This document shows positions 13,601 to 28,600 of a DNA stretch of 64,000 nt, one piece after another. Source of the DNA: Malurus cyaneus samueli (Eukaryota; Chordata; Aves; Passeriformes; Maluridae); NCBI GenBank assembly GCA_009741485.1, contig CM019216.1, positions 24,589,119 through 24,653,118 on the forward strand, in the 5' to 3' direction. A program made the translations under genes and the position numbers. The notes below the pieces were generated by a model. That model ran no database searches, was not told where the DNA came from, and was given only the letters and a program-made list of their open reading frames with translations. Position 1 is the stretch's first letter, and each line of letters opens with the position of its first letter.

Positions 13601-16600
13601 GCAGGAGAATTAAAACTAGATTGTCTTTAAAATCTCTTCCAATCCTCTAACATTCTATAATTCTGTGATAAATCCAGCCACTGTGGACAATGAGTTACAG
13701 AGACTGAATAGGTGGATCACTTCAATGTACTGCCTTTCTTTTCCAAAAAAGCACCAGGCTGTGTGATAGCAGCAAGCTGGAATCCTCTTACCTGACTGAG
13801 TACCCAAATGCTGCGCGGTGTAGAACAGGATACCATCTGGAGAGAAAGTCTGGAACTGCAGTTTAATATGGGTCTTATGCCGGATGTAAAAGGGTGCAAA
13901 TGACATCCATGATGATTCATTATTTCTGAAGGATGGATCACTAATGGAAATATCTGGAAAATACAAGAGGAAATATCTTCTGAAAGGTATTTTGAGAGGA
14001 CTGCATTATTATGGATCCAGTTATTTTGTACAGCTCTTTAATGCTGTACATAATACTTCCAATTCTTCCCTTCATACAGAATAAAAAAACCTGGATACAA
14101 AATAAAATTTAGATAATAGCAAATCAATGCCACTGTCTTCTGGGTGCCTTATTTTCCTTAACAATCAAGACTGTAGTTCTAATGCAAAATAAATGTGATC
14201 TTATTAGCATTCATTTTCAAATAAATATAAGCGTAAATTTCACATTGTTTAAAAACTGAAATGCAAAATAGTGTCATAGGAGTCAAACATTTATTTCCTC
14301 ACCATACAGATGCAAATCCTAGTGGAGGATTTGTAATGAGCTGCTTTGTGTGTCAGAAGAAAGAACCTTTTAAGTGGAAAATATGCATTAATTGTTGCTG
14401 AAATTTGTTTTCATGATAACCATATTGAGATGTTTGATAATTCAAATCATCCTATCTTATAATGGAAGAGAACACTCACACAATTACAGTGAAAATACAA
14501 TGTATGCTTCTGAGTTATATACAATCATGCTGTCTTCTCTCAGTGCTGATTGTTCATATACCCCTACAAAATCAGGCTGGTTCAACTGCCTTCAGCCACC
14601 TGTAAAATTATTATAATTATCTTTACTGCTTCTGTGACTCAAAACCATTTTCAGTTTTTCCCACTGTAAAAACATTGCATATTTGAGACATAATTATCAT
14701 AGAATCAAAGAATCAGAAAAAGGGTTGTCTTGGAAGGCGCCTTAAAGGTCATCTATGTCCAACTCCCCTGCTATGGCCAGGGACGCCTTCCACTAGACCA
14801 GGTTGCTCAGGGCTCCACCCAACCTGGCCTTGAGCACTTCCAGGGACACCCACAGCTTCTCTGGGCAACTTGTTCCAGTGCTTTACCAGTCTCAAAGATT
14901 TTTTTCCTAATATCTGATCTTAACCTACTCTCTTTCAGCTTGAAGCCATTCCCCCCTTGTCCTGTAACTACATGGTCTTGCAGGTAATCTCTCTAATGTC
15001 AGTTATTAGCTAATTCCTTATCATGTTGGTAGTTTACTGTAGTTATGGGTTCATTGGAACAAATCAAGCTAATTAGACGTGCAGGATGTATTTAGACCTG
15101 TATGTGATAAATCCTTTTTACTATTTAATTAAACAGCAGTATTAAATGCCTGAGTTATAATGTTTTCCCCTCTCAGTTTCCCAGCTGAAGCTGTGCTGTT
15201 TCCATTCTAAGAGGCCAACATCTTTCCTCATTTTGGTGGTCCCAAATTTCATAGTTTTATAGTAATTTGGTCTCAGCCAAAAATATCTCCAGGATGTCCT
15301 TGAACTGCATTCTGAGACACCTTTTGGTATCTTTCCACACTCCAATTTTCTGCACAGCATCTGCTGGTGAGCCCATTCACCATCCAGCTGCACTTTGTCC
15401 TGCCTGTCAGAGATGGCCCTCAGTCATTAGGCTGGAATGGAGCCAGTGTGCTGCAAGCTCTTGGGATTTGTCTGTTTGTCACACCACCTCTCTCAGAAGA
15501 GGGTTCAAGGTGTCCCTGGTCACTGTGTCCCACAGGCAGGTGCACCACTAGAGAGGATCCAGATCTCTGCCCCATTTTCAGCATAACCTGACCTGAGGAT
15601 GCCTCTTGAATGGGCAGTAACTGTACATCTGACCTTTTTATTAATTCCCCCTGGTAGATTACAGATAATACTTCTGAGGAAGGTGCATGGATTTGATGGC
15701 ACAAAATCTCAGTAAGTCTAAAAACTAAGTTTCAATCACTGAAATGCCAATTATAATGGATTTATGAAATGCTTGAATGATCAGAATCAGGCTTTTGATG
15801 AGCTGTTATTCAATCTATGTATATATTCTCAAATCACTCCCATTCTGAGCATCATAATAGCAGTTATGCATGCTATCAAGGCTAGGCAGTAGTAGTAATA
15901 TATTACATAATGACAAAAATGTGATGTTTCTGGAATCTGTACTTAAAAATTGACAGAAACAGAAGTAGTTTTAAGAATAACAATTACCCTGGAAAATAGA
16001 TAGTAATGAAACTTGCTAAACAGATTTGATGATGTACTTTATGTCACTAAAATTATAAAAATTACCAGGTACAAAAGACAGAGTAATACTTATTATTCTA
16101 TATCGATTTTTTTCAGTAAGTAAGATAGTGCTCTACATTAGTGAATAAAGATAAAATCCCTGTACTGCTGTCTTCATATTTAAAAAATCAATCAGTGATA
16201 ATAAATCATTTTGTACAGACATTTTTTCTTCATGCATTATTTGGCAGTCTCCTCTTAGCAGACTGTTGGACAGGGAGACTTATATGTGGAAGAACTGTGC
16301 CACAGTGGTCACTCTTACATGAAAATATGCTGCTGCTTGAAAGGTTGCCTTAGGCAAAGTGTATAATGAAGTATCTGAAAGTCTCTGTCAGATTCAGTTT
16401 CACTTTGTCAATGTAATTATTCTTTGCTGCTTATGGAGGGAGTCTGGACAATGACTGGTGTGAGAGCAAAATCAGCAGGACTGAAATGCTACATTGCTTG
16501 TAGCATTGTCATTGGGAGTGATATGAAAGGAAGATTGCTATGATAAAAAGTCTTGAAGCACAGAAAGAGAACAAGGATAAAAGGTGATTTTATAGTATCA

Positions 16601-19600
16601 CTCAGAGAAAGAATTAAATGCATGGTTTCATATTACAGATAGAGTATTAAAAAATAAGGCCCACAGCTTCAGCAATAAGTGTCAGAATTCTTTAGTAAAG
16701 AGGTATTATCCTAATTTATAGACATCAAATACAATCCTGTATGTAATATACTTAATTCTGAAACTTCTAAGATGCAAATATTTTATTTTCATTATCCTAA
16801 ACAGTGAGCTTATTGCCAATAAATATATCTTACAAGTGTTAGAAAGTAACATATTTTGCCACCATGCAGCAGAAATAACCATATGAAGTACTAGAATGAC
16901 TTACATTGTGGATCCTACAAGTACTGATTATGTGGAAATAACTGGAAAAAACTGACTTGACATGTGCATGGAACCCATAAGTGAACCCATATCTCAGAAT
17001 GCATTCACTCCACCATGGTGCACAGAGGTGAGCAGTATGAAATTTCATTTTTGCAAAATTGCTTTATAGATAAACTTTTAAGGTGAAGAATTCGATGATT
17101 TAAGCTTTTCAATTTGTTTTTATGGCAGGCACATGCAAACCTAACACATCAAAGGATGAAGTACTGGGATGCTGTTTTCTTGGCAGCAAACATTTCTTCT
17201 CAATTAAGATAAGAAAATAAGTTCAGCTAAACTTGCACAAGACAACACCTGTGTTACACATGCTAACTCCTGAGAAACTCTTCACTAAAACAAATGAGGT
17301 GAATGGAAGCCTTTGCTGATCCTATAAACCAAATTGGTAGGACTTGTGCTGTGTGGCTACTGCATTACTCACAAGAACTCTCAGCACTGTGGGGTGCACT
17401 GTAAGTACAACGGCATTTAAATAAATATTTTTGCTCTGTATCTGATTATTGGCTCAGTTTTCTAAGCTGTATACTATTATCTGGTGATGCTACACAGAAT
17501 GACAGGATGGGGCAGGTTGGAAGGGATGACCTGGTCCAACCTCCCTGCTCAAGCAGGGTCATCCCAGAGCAATGGCACAGGATTGTGCCCAGGCAGATCT
17601 TGAGTATCTCAGTGAGGGAGGCTCTGCAGCCTCTCTGGGCAATCTGTTCCAGCTTCCAACAAGAGGGGGAAGGGAAATGTGAGTCACTGCTCAAAGGAGT
17701 GAGAACCTAATAAAAAAAGACTGAAATAGCCATGTCTGGCTCATTTTTCACTCGGTAGAGCATGATCAAGCCTCCCAAAACCCCATGCCTGATAGCTGAG
17801 CTTGGCAAGTGAAACATCAATTCGACAGTGATGAGGCAGGTGTTAGGTCAAGCTCGCAAGTCAGTCTGTGAGTCAGGGTCCAGATCAAGTGGATCTTGAT
17901 GCTGCTGCAGTGCAGCTCAGAACAGGATCAAGGGGTATTTAAAGCTGCTCCTCAAGCAACGCAGGAGGAAACTCCCTCTGGGGCTCCTCAGCAAAGATGT
18001 CAGAGATCAGACGCCAACCCCATCCCTATGGGCTGAGAAACACACTCAAATCTTTAAACTCCACAGTCAATGTTCAGTGTTTTAACATGTTAAAAGTTTA
18101 AATTGATTGGAGTGAGAGTGAGCAGCCTCACCAGTCGATTTTTTTTTTCATTTTGGAAAACAATGACAAACCTATCTGTATGGAAATCTTCGTCTTAAGA
18201 TGCAATTTGCTTAAGACTGTAGCCCAAAGATTACTGATACTACATGCAATTGTTTTCCTGTGCAAATATTTAAAAAACCTGAAAAAAATATTAATTTTGC
18301 CTTATCTAAATGGAAATGTATTTTTTTCTATTGAATTATCTCTTTCTATTTAATATTTGAAGGGCCAACTTTTCATAACTTATAAACTAATTTATGAAGA
18401 AAAATTATAGTACAACTTCTAGTTCAGTAACAAGCACATGTTAACATGCATGTTAACAAAAGTATTGATTATCAACACACTTTGAATGTTAGAACAATGT
18501 ACTCATGAGAAACTAATTTTGGCAGATCTGCAGATATTAGTGGTGCTTGCTGTCCCCAAAGAGGAGAACTGAGGCAATCACTATTCTGAGCAACACTGGA
18601 ATAAAAGATTGCAACTTGTAAGTCAAGTTCTGTTTGTTTTTGTTGCAGTGGAGTTGTAATCTCTACTGTTAGCTAATTAGAGATCTGATTAGATAAGAAT
18701 TAACATCTAGGAGCATATGGCTAAATCCCCAAAGAAATCTCTCGTTTTCTAAAGCCCAAAATATCTATTACTAGCCAAAGTCAAAACAGTAGACCTCAGT
18801 CTTTCAGTACAATATATATTAGGAAATGAGTGCCTACAAGTAAGTAATCTCAGCCAGAAAATTGTAGTGAGAGCAGCTATGAAACCTCAGTACCAGGAAA
18901 TAATTTGGACTAGAAATCTGAGCCTGATTCTCATGCACCTGAGGATACAGGTATTACAGCCAGGATACAGATAATTTCTATTTCTGCTATCTAACAAATA
19001 CGTCAGTAAACAAAGGTTTCCTAGAAGAGATTAGATGGTCATTAGATGATGATTAGATAATTTACATGATACAGATAAATATTACAAATACATGTTTCCT
19101 TTTGCCTGACATGAATATTAAGTTTATTGTACTATTAATGATAAATCTGTTGAAAGCTTAGATTGCTTTTCAGGTAAAATTTAGACAACGTATTTTATCC
19201 TTATAGGTCATGAATGCTGTAGCTACTATTTAAAGATTTTCTCATGTTGCCACAAGGTTTGAAAAAATATCAAGAGAAACAAAGCTTGATGATATTAGCA
19301 TTGCTTAAATGACTACAAAACAATAGTGATAATAGCCATGGTGGCTCAAAACAGCAAGTTAATAATAAATTGTCCTTATGGTTAAACGTAGAAACAAAAG
19401 TTTCCAGATGATAACTGAAATAGACTGCAAGTCTGACTGCACTGTCAGGCAAACCCAACGTACGGGTACATGTGTGTGTGCTTGGCTGTGTATATAAGGT
19501 TTCTTGTCATGTAAAAGTTGAGCTAAATCATACTGTGAATTAATTTATCCTACAATAGTAGTCAAAATATGTCAAGCAACATTCTATACTATGTAGAAAG

Positions 19601-22600
19601 TAAGAAATATTTATAGAAAAAAATATTTAAGAGTCAGGGTATTTTTTCTCTCAGTTTATCAGGTGTTTTCAAAATTTGCTGTACTTTTATATTGGAATAA
19701 TAGAATTTGACACCAAAATAATATCTAGAAAATTGACTTGAGCTGAATAAACATGGCCCAAAGAAGTTGCTTGCCCTTTGTTCATCAAGGAAATAGCTTT
19801 ATTACTTGACAAGAATCTCATTAAACAGAGGACAGAACAATGAGAACTCTACATTTTCTTTCAGTTCTTCAAGAGCTGTACATTGACAGGCAGTTATTTG
19901 GAGCTATGGAATTGAGAGACTAATATACAGTTGAAGAAATCTATTTATTAACTTGTTTCTTTGTGAAAAAGGCAGTAGCATTCCGTTATCATGCCTTGAA
20001 GTCAAGAAAAATTATTTTAATACATTTTATGAAAATATGTGGCACAAACTAATCCTGCTAAAGAAAACTGCTGAATAATTTAAAATTCATAGAAATACTG
20101 TGATGAAAACCTCGCTTATTTTCACCATTGGCAAGTGTTCTCCAATAGTGCCATCTATAGAACTTTTCAAATATTACATTGCTGTTCCCTTAAGAACATT
20201 ATCAGTTATCTCACAATTAACTAACCTGAAATTGTAGGTCTTCGTCATTCATCTACAAAATTATCTGAAAAATAAATATTCTTGGCACCTTGAGAAACTC
20301 TATCTCATGTGTAAATATATCGCAATGTGTAATGGAATGTCAGAGGAACTTCATTGACTAAAAATTTATTTTTGTTCAAGTTTTTCATTGCCTTTGTTGA
20401 TACTGTTTATGACAAGATTAGAGACTTGATTTAATCCATTAAGATAAATGGCAAGAAAATAAATAAATAAAAAGGTAAGCCATAAATTTTTGGATGCTAA
20501 AAGAGTGCTCCAGGGAGTTGTTGTATAGTTGCTGTGTTAATTTTTTCCTCTAAATCTCCATTATTGGCCACGGCTGGAGACAGGATTACTGGCCTCACAC
20601 AGGAATACTGTTCTTACAAGAGGAATAAGCTGCTAAAACAGAATTTAGTAGAGATCAGAATATAATTGCAGACAGTCATTATGGATAACATTTGTAATTT
20701 TAATGTTCACATCTCTTAATAACTACTATTTATGAAAAAGATACTGTGTTCACATATGTAATAACAACGTCCTGTATGATCAAGCTACCTGCAGCAAAAG
20801 GGTTTTACACTGTTCCTTCTTTCTCAGGAAGAATCATCTTTGACATTTATCTGTTGCTGTTTCTCACAGCAATAGGCACAGTGAAATCAACAGGTCTACT
20901 ATATACTTGCAGAACTGAAAAAAACAGGTCCTTAGAGACCTCTCCCTCTTCAGAAACCCTTTGAGAGATCTAATTACAAAGATATTCATTGGCACAAATG
21001 GAATAAGCTGGAACTTGGCAAAACCATGCAGGAGACTCCCCAGACAAATTACTGGAAACTCTTGTTCGTTTTCAATGTTGTGTGTTACTGAAATAAATTA
21101 TACACTGCTCCAGGCAGAGGCTTCACTTCTAAATCAGAAGACAAGTTAGAATTGTCCAGTACTTCAGTTGCAAACTTTAAGTCAAAAGATTTTACTAACA
21201 TCATGTTTTGGTGTCATGGAAAACATAACTACTTTTTAAAAACCCCTAGATAAACTACTTCCCCATATTCCTAATCTTTGTGGCTGTGGGAGTGCTAACT
21301 AAGAATTAACAATGTGCCAGACCATGGCAATATTTTGTCGCCATTTATACACTTCAGGAGCTGGGCTGGCTTTGCTGTATTATTGTCACAGCTGTGACCT
21401 TTTCAAACCAGTGGAACAGCATTATTTGCTGCTTCAGGTGTCACAAAGAGTCTTGGAAGTGGTCTGAGTCCGAATGGCAATGTTAACACTAAGCAAAAAA
21501 GACTCCAGCATAGATCTTCCATTTCCTTCCTATTTCATTACAATAACTTCTGTTTCTGCAAATTTAAATTAATAATTTTTTTTTGTTTATTTGCATCAGT
21601 GTTACTTTTAGAAACCTAACACTCTTGAAGAAGCATTCTGCCTTACGAGTGTTAATGGGTTTGGACAATACAGTGTCCGCACGAAGTGAAGCTTTAAATT
21701 ATTCTTGAATAAATGTATTACTGTGCCTTGCATGACAAAGCTTTGTTCTTTGGGCCCATTCAGGTCTAATTTACAACCCTCTCCTCTTTTCCTAGTGCTC
21801 CTTATGGAGCTTGCCTTCCCAGAGCTGGTCTTAAATTTCACAGGCATCTTCCTGCTTGTTGGTCACCAGGGTGCTTGTCTACCTGCTGAACCTCCTGATC
21901 TGTCTGAGAAAAGCAAGTCCTGGTACTTGCTTTGTCAGGTTGAAATATACAATGAAATATTTGTTCTCAGCATTTCAGACTACAAAATATCACTGTACTA
22001 CTTTCTGAATATTAGTTGGTTGTATACAGCCTGTAGGAAATGCAGAGTAATTGATACAGCTACTCTCTCTTCATCAAGTGGGTTGATCTCTTTTATTTTG
22101 TCTAAAATACATGAAATAATACACATCCTACAGCAAACAATATTCCTGAGAATATTGTTCAGTATTTGCATTTTGGCAGTGGTCATTGTGTGACAATTAA
22201 GTAAGCACTCTGAGTTTCAGGCCATAAATGCCATGAAAGGTATGATCTTTAACTGATCTTGCTCTCCCTGGGTTTAGCCTTGTCCTAAGTTTTCCAATTA
22301 CTGAACACTTGTTAGTAGAGCTCTGACATTTAAAATTTAACCATAACGTACCTTACCTCAGTGTTGCATCCTTGGGAGCTTGAGTTGACACCCCAAGCAG
22401 TCACAAATCACATTCAAGAACAGCATTGTCCTCATCTGCTCATGCTTTCATCCTTCATCTCTCATGTACATAGTTAATAAAGAACCTCAAGAATTTTAGT
22501 GCCAAACAAATAAGTACTTGATTACTGGTAGTTTATGTCTGACAACCATTAATAATTGTGTTCAGAGTACTCTTGTTTAGTGTTGTGGTTCTACCTATTG

Positions 22601-25600
22601 CCCCATTTACTCACTTCACCTGACCTGTTCCTGTGCAATCCATACCGTTGTATGGTCTTTACCAGTTGCTATTATCTGGTAAAACCCTATTTGTTCTTAC
22701 CCTTTGTTTATTTTACCCTGCTTTTTTTTGCCTCATAAATCTTTTCTGTCTTCTCACACCTTTTTCCTTCTTTCTTGCACATTCATTAGTCTTCATCCTT
22801 TAATTACCCTTTGTTTTCTCCTGGTCCTTTGGGCTGTTCATTGCTCTCTGTCTCATTTTCTTCTGGCTCCAATAACCACCATTAATCCAAAGATGAGATA
22901 TTCAATCTTGATAAGCAGCTGTTTTTTAGCAATTTGCCGTCCACTAAAAGAGCAAACTGCTCTTTGAAAAATCTCATGCTAATTCATTATTCTGCCACAG
23001 AGTAAGGTGAAATACAGGGCAAAGAGTTTGGTCAGGATCCACAGTCCCTGTTCATAAAAGGAAAGCTTTAAAATAAAACAGAAAGGAACCCTCTAATGTG
23101 TTTACCAAGAGAGAAATTACTAAAAGGAAGATAATCTGTAAGAAATACAATTTTCTCTTGCTCCAATATAAGTCTTATATTGATAATGTGGCCATCATAA
23201 GAAAATCCAAATGTATTCTGACCAGAACACAGGAGTGTTTACCTGATTAATTACCTGCTTTATGTATAGCACGTGTCCTGATGATCAGTATCCTGAAGCC
23301 AGATGGCATTACTTTTGAAAACCTTACTTGAAATGAGAATTCAAAATTGAAAAGTTCATATAAAGAGCCTTGAACAGCTGCTGCAGCAGAGGTAATAAAG
23401 TAAGCACATTCTTACATGGAATAAGAAATTCAACAGTGACTTTCCAGAACCCATATTCTTTTTCATTTGAGCCTACCAATTCTGTGTGTAATGGGATTTT
23501 AAAACTATCCATCTGTAGGGTGAGGACTGCAAATCAGGTCAAATGCAGTTCAGCTTGTCAGTTTTGTGCTTCCAACTCACACAGCAAGAGAGGCTGGACC
23601 TTGACAGGCAGTTTGGAAAGGGAGCTATTTAACAGTAACTGAAGTTCTCCAAAATTTGTTCAGAACGCTTCTCAACGGGAAAATGCAAGCTTGTACAAAA
23701 TAAACATTAATCTAAGAGCTGTGGAATAGAGGGTGTAGACTGTACAACACTTCCTTACATGCAGAGGCACTTTGGGCACTTGCAGGAAAAGTCCCTGAGC
23801 TTGCAGCACCTGTGTCTCTACACTGTTGAATATTCATTTGTACAATCTCTCAGACAAGTAAACAGACAAAGGATTCCTTTACATGAGGGTAACGCAAAAC
23901 TTGCAAACTGAGGACATGTTTTGAGGGTGACATGTTGAAAGAAAGCTGGGGAGAACAATAACTAGCAGATTTCTGCAGTTATGTTTGCATCTTTTGTCAT
24001 CATTATCAGTGCATCCCTACCCAGTAGCCTTTGAAGTCAACCAGGAACCTCTCCATTAGGATCAGCAGAATTTGGATAAGGTCCCAGATGCTTCCCTCTT
24101 CTGCATCACTACTGAGATCTCAAGTGTATTTCCCATCCTACTTCATTATCGTGAGCTCGGGAGTTGAACTGAGTGCTCTAACATTGCTCTGCAATGCTTC
24201 CTGTCCCCTTGTGTCTGACAAATCATGCCTGTGAACTTGGCTGAATGATTTGAAAAAATGGAAGGAAAAAAAGCATTCAAAATAAGCAGAGTAAGGAAAC
24301 AATATCTAACAATTCATAGCTTTAAATTACTTTTTCTAACAGAAAGGAGCATCACTTCCTTAAATCAATTTTGTACTTTCTGTCTCTATGTCACACTTAA
24401 TTGATATATTGCAGAATACTGTGGTTCAACGTCACATAACTGCATTTACAACGCACTGTGCGTTTGTCATACCTTGTTCACAGTAGGCACCAGTTGTTCC
24501 AAGAGGACAGTGACACGTGTAGCCATTAGGCAGGGGCACACAGGTACTGCCTTGCTGACACAGATGTGGAGGTTCATGCTCAGGTTCACACACTGACACT
24601 GTTTCTGTGCAAAATGCACCTTTCCATCCCGTGGGGCAGTCACAGCTGTGGAGGGTACGTGAAAAGAAAGAATGCAACAATATTATCAAAAGAAATCAAC
24701 AAGTCAGAAGCAATCTAATAAAGATGTTCAAGTTTGGATATCTATATTTGTCGCTGCTGGCCAAACAGCGACAGAAAAGAATAGATACAAAACACACAAA
24801 AAGTGGGTGAAAAAACAGAAAGAAAGAAGGACTTTATTATGGGACAAGCCTTTTTATCCACTTTAGCAACCAGAGTATACATTTGGGTCAAACATACATT
24901 GGTCAAGAGACAGCTGTTTAATTAGTAATCAGAACATAATTGGTGAGTTTGCAAAAGCTACAGTATTAGTAATGCTTATAATTTTCAGCCACCTGCGTTA
25001 TCAATTCTGCATTCTAATCTGCTTTTCTCAAGGATGAAGCATTCTTCCTCCATGTAGGCTGTTAACATCCCTTTCTTTTCCCAGGCCTCAGTCATAGACA
25101 ATAATTAGCTAAGTTTCAAAATCAGGGCTTGTGAAGCCCTTTTCCTCCACATATATTTAATAATCTGATCCAAAATGGGTAACAGAAAAGGGTAGTAACC
25201 AAGTTCCTAATTTAACATTTTGATATGTTCATTTCATTAGAAAAGAAAAATGTACTTATAGAAAACACTTTATTTTTAATATTAACGTTACAATATTATC
25301 AGCTGTTAAAAAAATAAAAAGAGGCTTGTAGCTTTTGTGTGTGTGTTTTGCTCTACAAATAACTACAAAAGCCCTTTGCTTCATAAAATAGGAGGAGCTA
25401 AAGTGGACATTAAAATGGAAAGGTAAGCAGCAAAGAAGAGTCTTAAAAATAAGGGAATTGCTAACACTTCTGAATTTTAGCTACTAACAGGAATCTGTCA
25501 GCAACTACCTTTCACTTAGCCATTATTAATTTGATAAGTTCTTATAACTGGCATATCAGATGTATGTTTGTTGAAGTACTTGATGGAAAAGGAGATAGTG

Positions 25601-28600
25601 GATCTGGCCATGAAAGAGGTGGCAATCTGGGTTTCATATGATTGTAAGCCTATAGCATAAGTAAATCTTCTAAACCAACTGAATCATTGGAGTTGTTAAT
25701 ATCTGCTACTTTTTATGCCTTTCTTTCATCCAGGCTGGGGAACAATCCCAAAAAATTCACACTAGCCTGTAAATTTAAAATTAGTATGAATTCTATAGAA
25801 ATTGTAAAAGACAGAATACACTTGGCATTGCTGTTAAAAGTGTCATCCTTACCAAAGAGTTAAAATGGAATATATTAGTCCCATTTGTATTCTAGAATTT
25901 AGTATCACATTATGATTAAAAAATTATTTCCCTGAATAAAAACACTTGTGGATTTTTCCCTGGAGGTTTTCCCTCTCAAGGCTAAGAATGAAAACTCATA
26001 AATATTCATTGTTTTTTGATTGGTCCATGTTGATTTGGTTTCTTGTTTTGTGCAAACTCTTGAATTTCTTTGCACTGAGCTACATATCCTCCATTAATCA
26101 GTTGACTGTTTCTGGGTAAAACATAATGAGGAGCCTGCGAAACTGTTGTTTCACCAGACCTTCAGATCGGACAACATGTAAACAAAGCATAGCCAACAAA
26201 CTCTCCAGAGTTTGGGATGAAGGGGAAAAGAAGATGGGACCTTGCAAAAGCAAAAGCACCTCAATTCAACAAAGTCAGTATCAGAATTCTTTCTCTCTCA
26301 CTGTAAATGTTATGCTTTGATGCATGAAAGCTGCTAAGGAGGGGAAGTGATGTAACTCCCTGAGTACAAACAGCAATGCCCCATCCTTGTGCCATGAGGG
26401 GGCTGCTGGAGCTGACACTGCTGCTCTTGGATTTCATACATGAGGGCTCCTCCCCCTTCCCTGGCTTGTGTTTGCATATGTCTGTTTAAATTTATTTTAA
26501 TCCTTGTCCTTTATAACAGAATTCAGATTTTTAAATGAATTGAAAATTATTTGCATAGAGCTGAACATGTTTGCTGGCCTACAACGGCAATGGTCTATCA
26601 ACAAATGAAACCTATTTAACACTCCTAAGCAAGCTGGACTGGTGTTGAGAAGTTTAGATCCAAAATTTCCTAATCTTTAGACAGATAAAGGAAAAGTCAG
26701 TGTTTCAAATCTTTTCCATCATGTGGCCTATGCTGGTCTAGTTTTCCTTATATCTTCTTGGTTTTGGTTGCTTGTTTTTACAGAGCAGGAGAGCCCAATA
26801 GCTTGCAATAGTGCCTCAACTCCCAGGGATTTAAAGACCCATTTAGAATCCAACCTGAATTTGGAAGGGACTCATAAGGATCTTTGAGTCCAACTCCCTG
26901 CTCCTTGCAGAACTACCTGAAAATAAATTGTATGAGCATGATCCTGAAGCTTCTTGTATTTCTTTAGGTGTAAGAGGTGAGATTCATTCTGAAATGAAGA
27001 CAATTTTATGCTACATCAGGTGCCCAGTTGGACTCCAGTTGCCCCAGAGGTATTTGAGAGAGGCAGCTTTAGGGCAGGGACACAAGTTTCTGACAGGGAC
27101 CACTGAATGCTCAAGTTTAGGCAGAGGGATCCTCGAGTCACTGCCTGAGCTCATGAGCTAATCAGAGAGGATCCGGTGTCCATCCCACAAATCAACACAT
27201 TCATGACCCTAATGATGAGGTCCTGCATTCAACTGCCTCAACACTCAATCTCCCTTCTGATCCATGGTGTATCTGAGAGATGTGTGAGTTGATAAGAGAA
27301 CTGCAGAAGATTTGTGCTCCTCTGGACATGCTATGAAGACCAGAAAAAAAACAAAACAAAAAAAAAAACAACCAAAACCGCAGGACCTGTGCTGTTAGAA
27401 TGCCAGTGTTTAGACACCTGGAAAGGCTTGGATCTCCGTTTCTCCATTGACTATAATAGGATCCTGCACATCAACTCACCTGCAGACACTCTATGTGTCT
27501 TAGCAGATAACTGCAAGATACTTTCCTATTTTCAGGCTTTTTGAAGAACATGGATTAGATTAATTCTTCTATATTCCAGTTTCTCAAGAGCAACTGCCGA
27601 AACTTATTTTTTTCCCTAAAGAATATTTTTAGGTGGGAAGGAATAGAAAGGCTTTCAAATACAATGCTGATAGTCTGAAAACAAACGGTATAATCTTGAA
27701 TCCCCTAGTTTTGTAAAGGACCCTCAATAGGGTGCCCTTAGAGTATGCACAGGGCAAAGCCAGCCAGTTCAGGTAATAAAAGAAATTCAATTTTGGAAAT
27801 TTCAAATACAACTTCAAGTTCTGAAATATTGGTACTTAGGAAGTTCAAGGATGGTTTAATTTAATGGCTTTTTCTTGTTTGCTTCTTGACACATACTTAG
27901 CAGTGTCATGCAGTATTCACAGAATGGTTTTTCAGGTTCAAAATCCCTTACCAAAGCCAAAAGTAGCTCTCAAACAAATAACACAATTTCTAGACAAGGA
28001 CACTGATTATGAACCAAAACCCAAATTTTTTACAAAATTATTAAAAATTCTAAAGGATTAGTGAAGAATTGGAAAGTTTACTTAGATCCTAAGTTAAACA
28101 AAACCCATTCCTTCATTAAATATAGAAAATATATTGTTTAAAATGTCATTCTCAATACTAACAAATATGGAATTTCTCATAGTTATGCAAATGTGTTGTC
28201 AAATCAAGCGAGTAATCTTATCGCAGAAAAGAAGGCGTTCAGGTCTGTACGTCTGATAGCTGAATCTGGGATTCTATACGTAAAATATATACACTAAACG
28301 GAGAATACACTAAATGAAGATCAGAGGCTTAATTAATTTATTTAATTAGTTAGACCAAGTGAGTTTGGGCAGATGTTTAGTGCCATCTGAAACTCCCTGG
28401 GGTATCTTGTCTGACCTCTAACCACCTTTCCATTCGGAACTAACATTTCCCAATATGATATAAGTGTCTCAGATACTGCAGGACATCTCAAATTCATATT
28501 GGCATGCACTGGCCCCATAAGGCTGCCCAATCTACTGGAGGTTTGTGGATATAGTTCCTGAATTTGTTTTATAGAAGAACTGAAAGATGCTGAGCAAGGG

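Larger units (their letters stand above)
4694..13791. other. EYS intron before the last exon (about 9.1 kb)
   Basis: No exon is supported. It contains an ATT-rich microsatellite at 4841-4919, a four-copy 10-bp repeat at 11021-11060, T-runs near 13101-13129 and a CR1 3' end at 13210-13669, close to the upstream exon. The 6.9-9.9 kb part is somewhat less AT-rich and carries several short open frames on both strands, none with codon structure or motifs that I can support. Confidence 0.8.
13954..24472. other. EYS intron (about 10.5 kb)
   Basis: Holds two reverse-oriented CR1 fragments (14697-14972 and 17493-17662) and a GC-richer patch at about 17740-18060. The rest is AT-rich intronic DNA in which I see no exon or other repeat. 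Plus-strand open frames such as 21705-22193 (162 codons) show no domain or codon evidence. Confidence 0.8.

Noticed and set aside
13717..13941. Alternative minus-strand frame over the 13792-13953 exon
   Set aside because: It is simply a second open frame over a real exon. It matters only as the frame that would be read if the upstream one-base shift is real.
21705..22193. 162-codon plus-strand frame
   Set aside because: Composition is that of translated AT-rich intron; no domain, no splice signals and no codon bias.
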